Shown one piece after another: positions 63,990 through 64,000 of a DNA stretch of 64,000 nucleotides. Origin of the DNA: Streptococcus sp. oral taxon 431 (GTDB lineage Bacteria > Bacillota > Bacilli > Lactobacillales > Streptococcaceae); NCBI RefSeq assembly GCF_023115445.1, contig NZ_JALDUI010000006.1, positions 1 through 64,000 on the forward strand, written 5' to 3'. Below the pieces are notes generated by a model. That model saw only the letters and a program-made list of their open reading frames with translations. It was not told the DNA's origin and ran no database searches. The position numbers and the translations under genes are program-made. Within the stretch, counting starts at the first letter, position 1; every line of letters starts with the position of its first letter.

Positions 63990-64000
63990 GGGCTTTCAAG

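Overview
The window reads as a chromosomal segment of a mitis-group Streptococcus (S. mitis, S. oralis or a close relative of S. pneumoniae). The evidence is low-GC DNA, extended -10 promoters (TGnTATAAT), three pneumococcal-type BOX elements, a YSIRK/LPXTG surface protein, and gene blocks in pneumococcal order (pgi-gltX; yesLMN-nrdI; argS/argR-mutS; rpsL-rpsG-fusA-polC; pepS; prmA-rsmE-pepF; queCDEF-trxA). Species cannot be fixed from the sequence alone.

Layout. 1-6.4 kb: N-terminally truncated PatB-type ABC exporter, glutamine amidotransferase, pgi, gltX, and an unassigned structured RNA (about 316 nt) with its own promoter and terminator. 6.4-9 kb: an alanine-type aminotransferase, then decayed DNA with a frameshifted DUF2625 gene. 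9-11 kb: a Gls24/Asp23 envelope-stress operon. 11.1-11.5 kb: an unlisted 50-aa membrane peptide gene on the minus strand. 11.6-16.9 kb: yesL-yesM-yesN (glycan-responsive two-component system), small membrane genes, nrdI. 17-23.3 kb: a modular hairpin array, argS, divergent argR-mutS, and a LytTR/DUF3021 regulatory pair. 23.4-31.4 kb: rpsL, rpsG, fusA, polC, with a folded rpsL leader and a 92-nt hairpin before fusA. 31.4-36.7 kb: an AT-rich accessory island between polC and pepS holding a minimal DnaA-like ATPase, a WYL regulator, a 40-aa ORF and two DUF262 proteins, one with a DUF1524 nuclease-type domain.

36.8-42.7 kb: pepS, a second GlsB-type protein, a CpsY/MtaR-like LysR regulator, queA, a lipoprotein and a frameshifted IS4-family element. 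42.8-44.4 kb: tRNA-Lys, 6S RNA and rarA on the minus strand. 44.5-52.5 kb: DUF3013, M50 protease, NUDIX, GNAT, prmA, rsmE, pepF, DUF2785, aquaporin. 52.6-56.3 kb, minus strand: the queuosine-precursor operon behind a preQ1-I-like riboswitch, trxA and a MarR regulator. 56.3-58.3 kb: lrgAB and toxin-immunity debris. 58.4-63.9 kb: a cell-wall-anchored GH95 alpha-L-fucosidase with eleven 20-aa repeats and a CcpA (cre) site at its start.

Functional threads. The YesLMN system, the cre-controlled fucosidase and a cre-like site at yesL fit host-glycan foraging. queA, queCDEF and the riboswitch form a queuosine pathway in two loci. The best candidate for an undescribed system is the 31.5-36.7 kb island, which resembles a GmrSD/SspE-like nucleic-acid restriction module with a WYL regulator and a DnaA-core ATPase. 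Its defence role is inferred from families and context.
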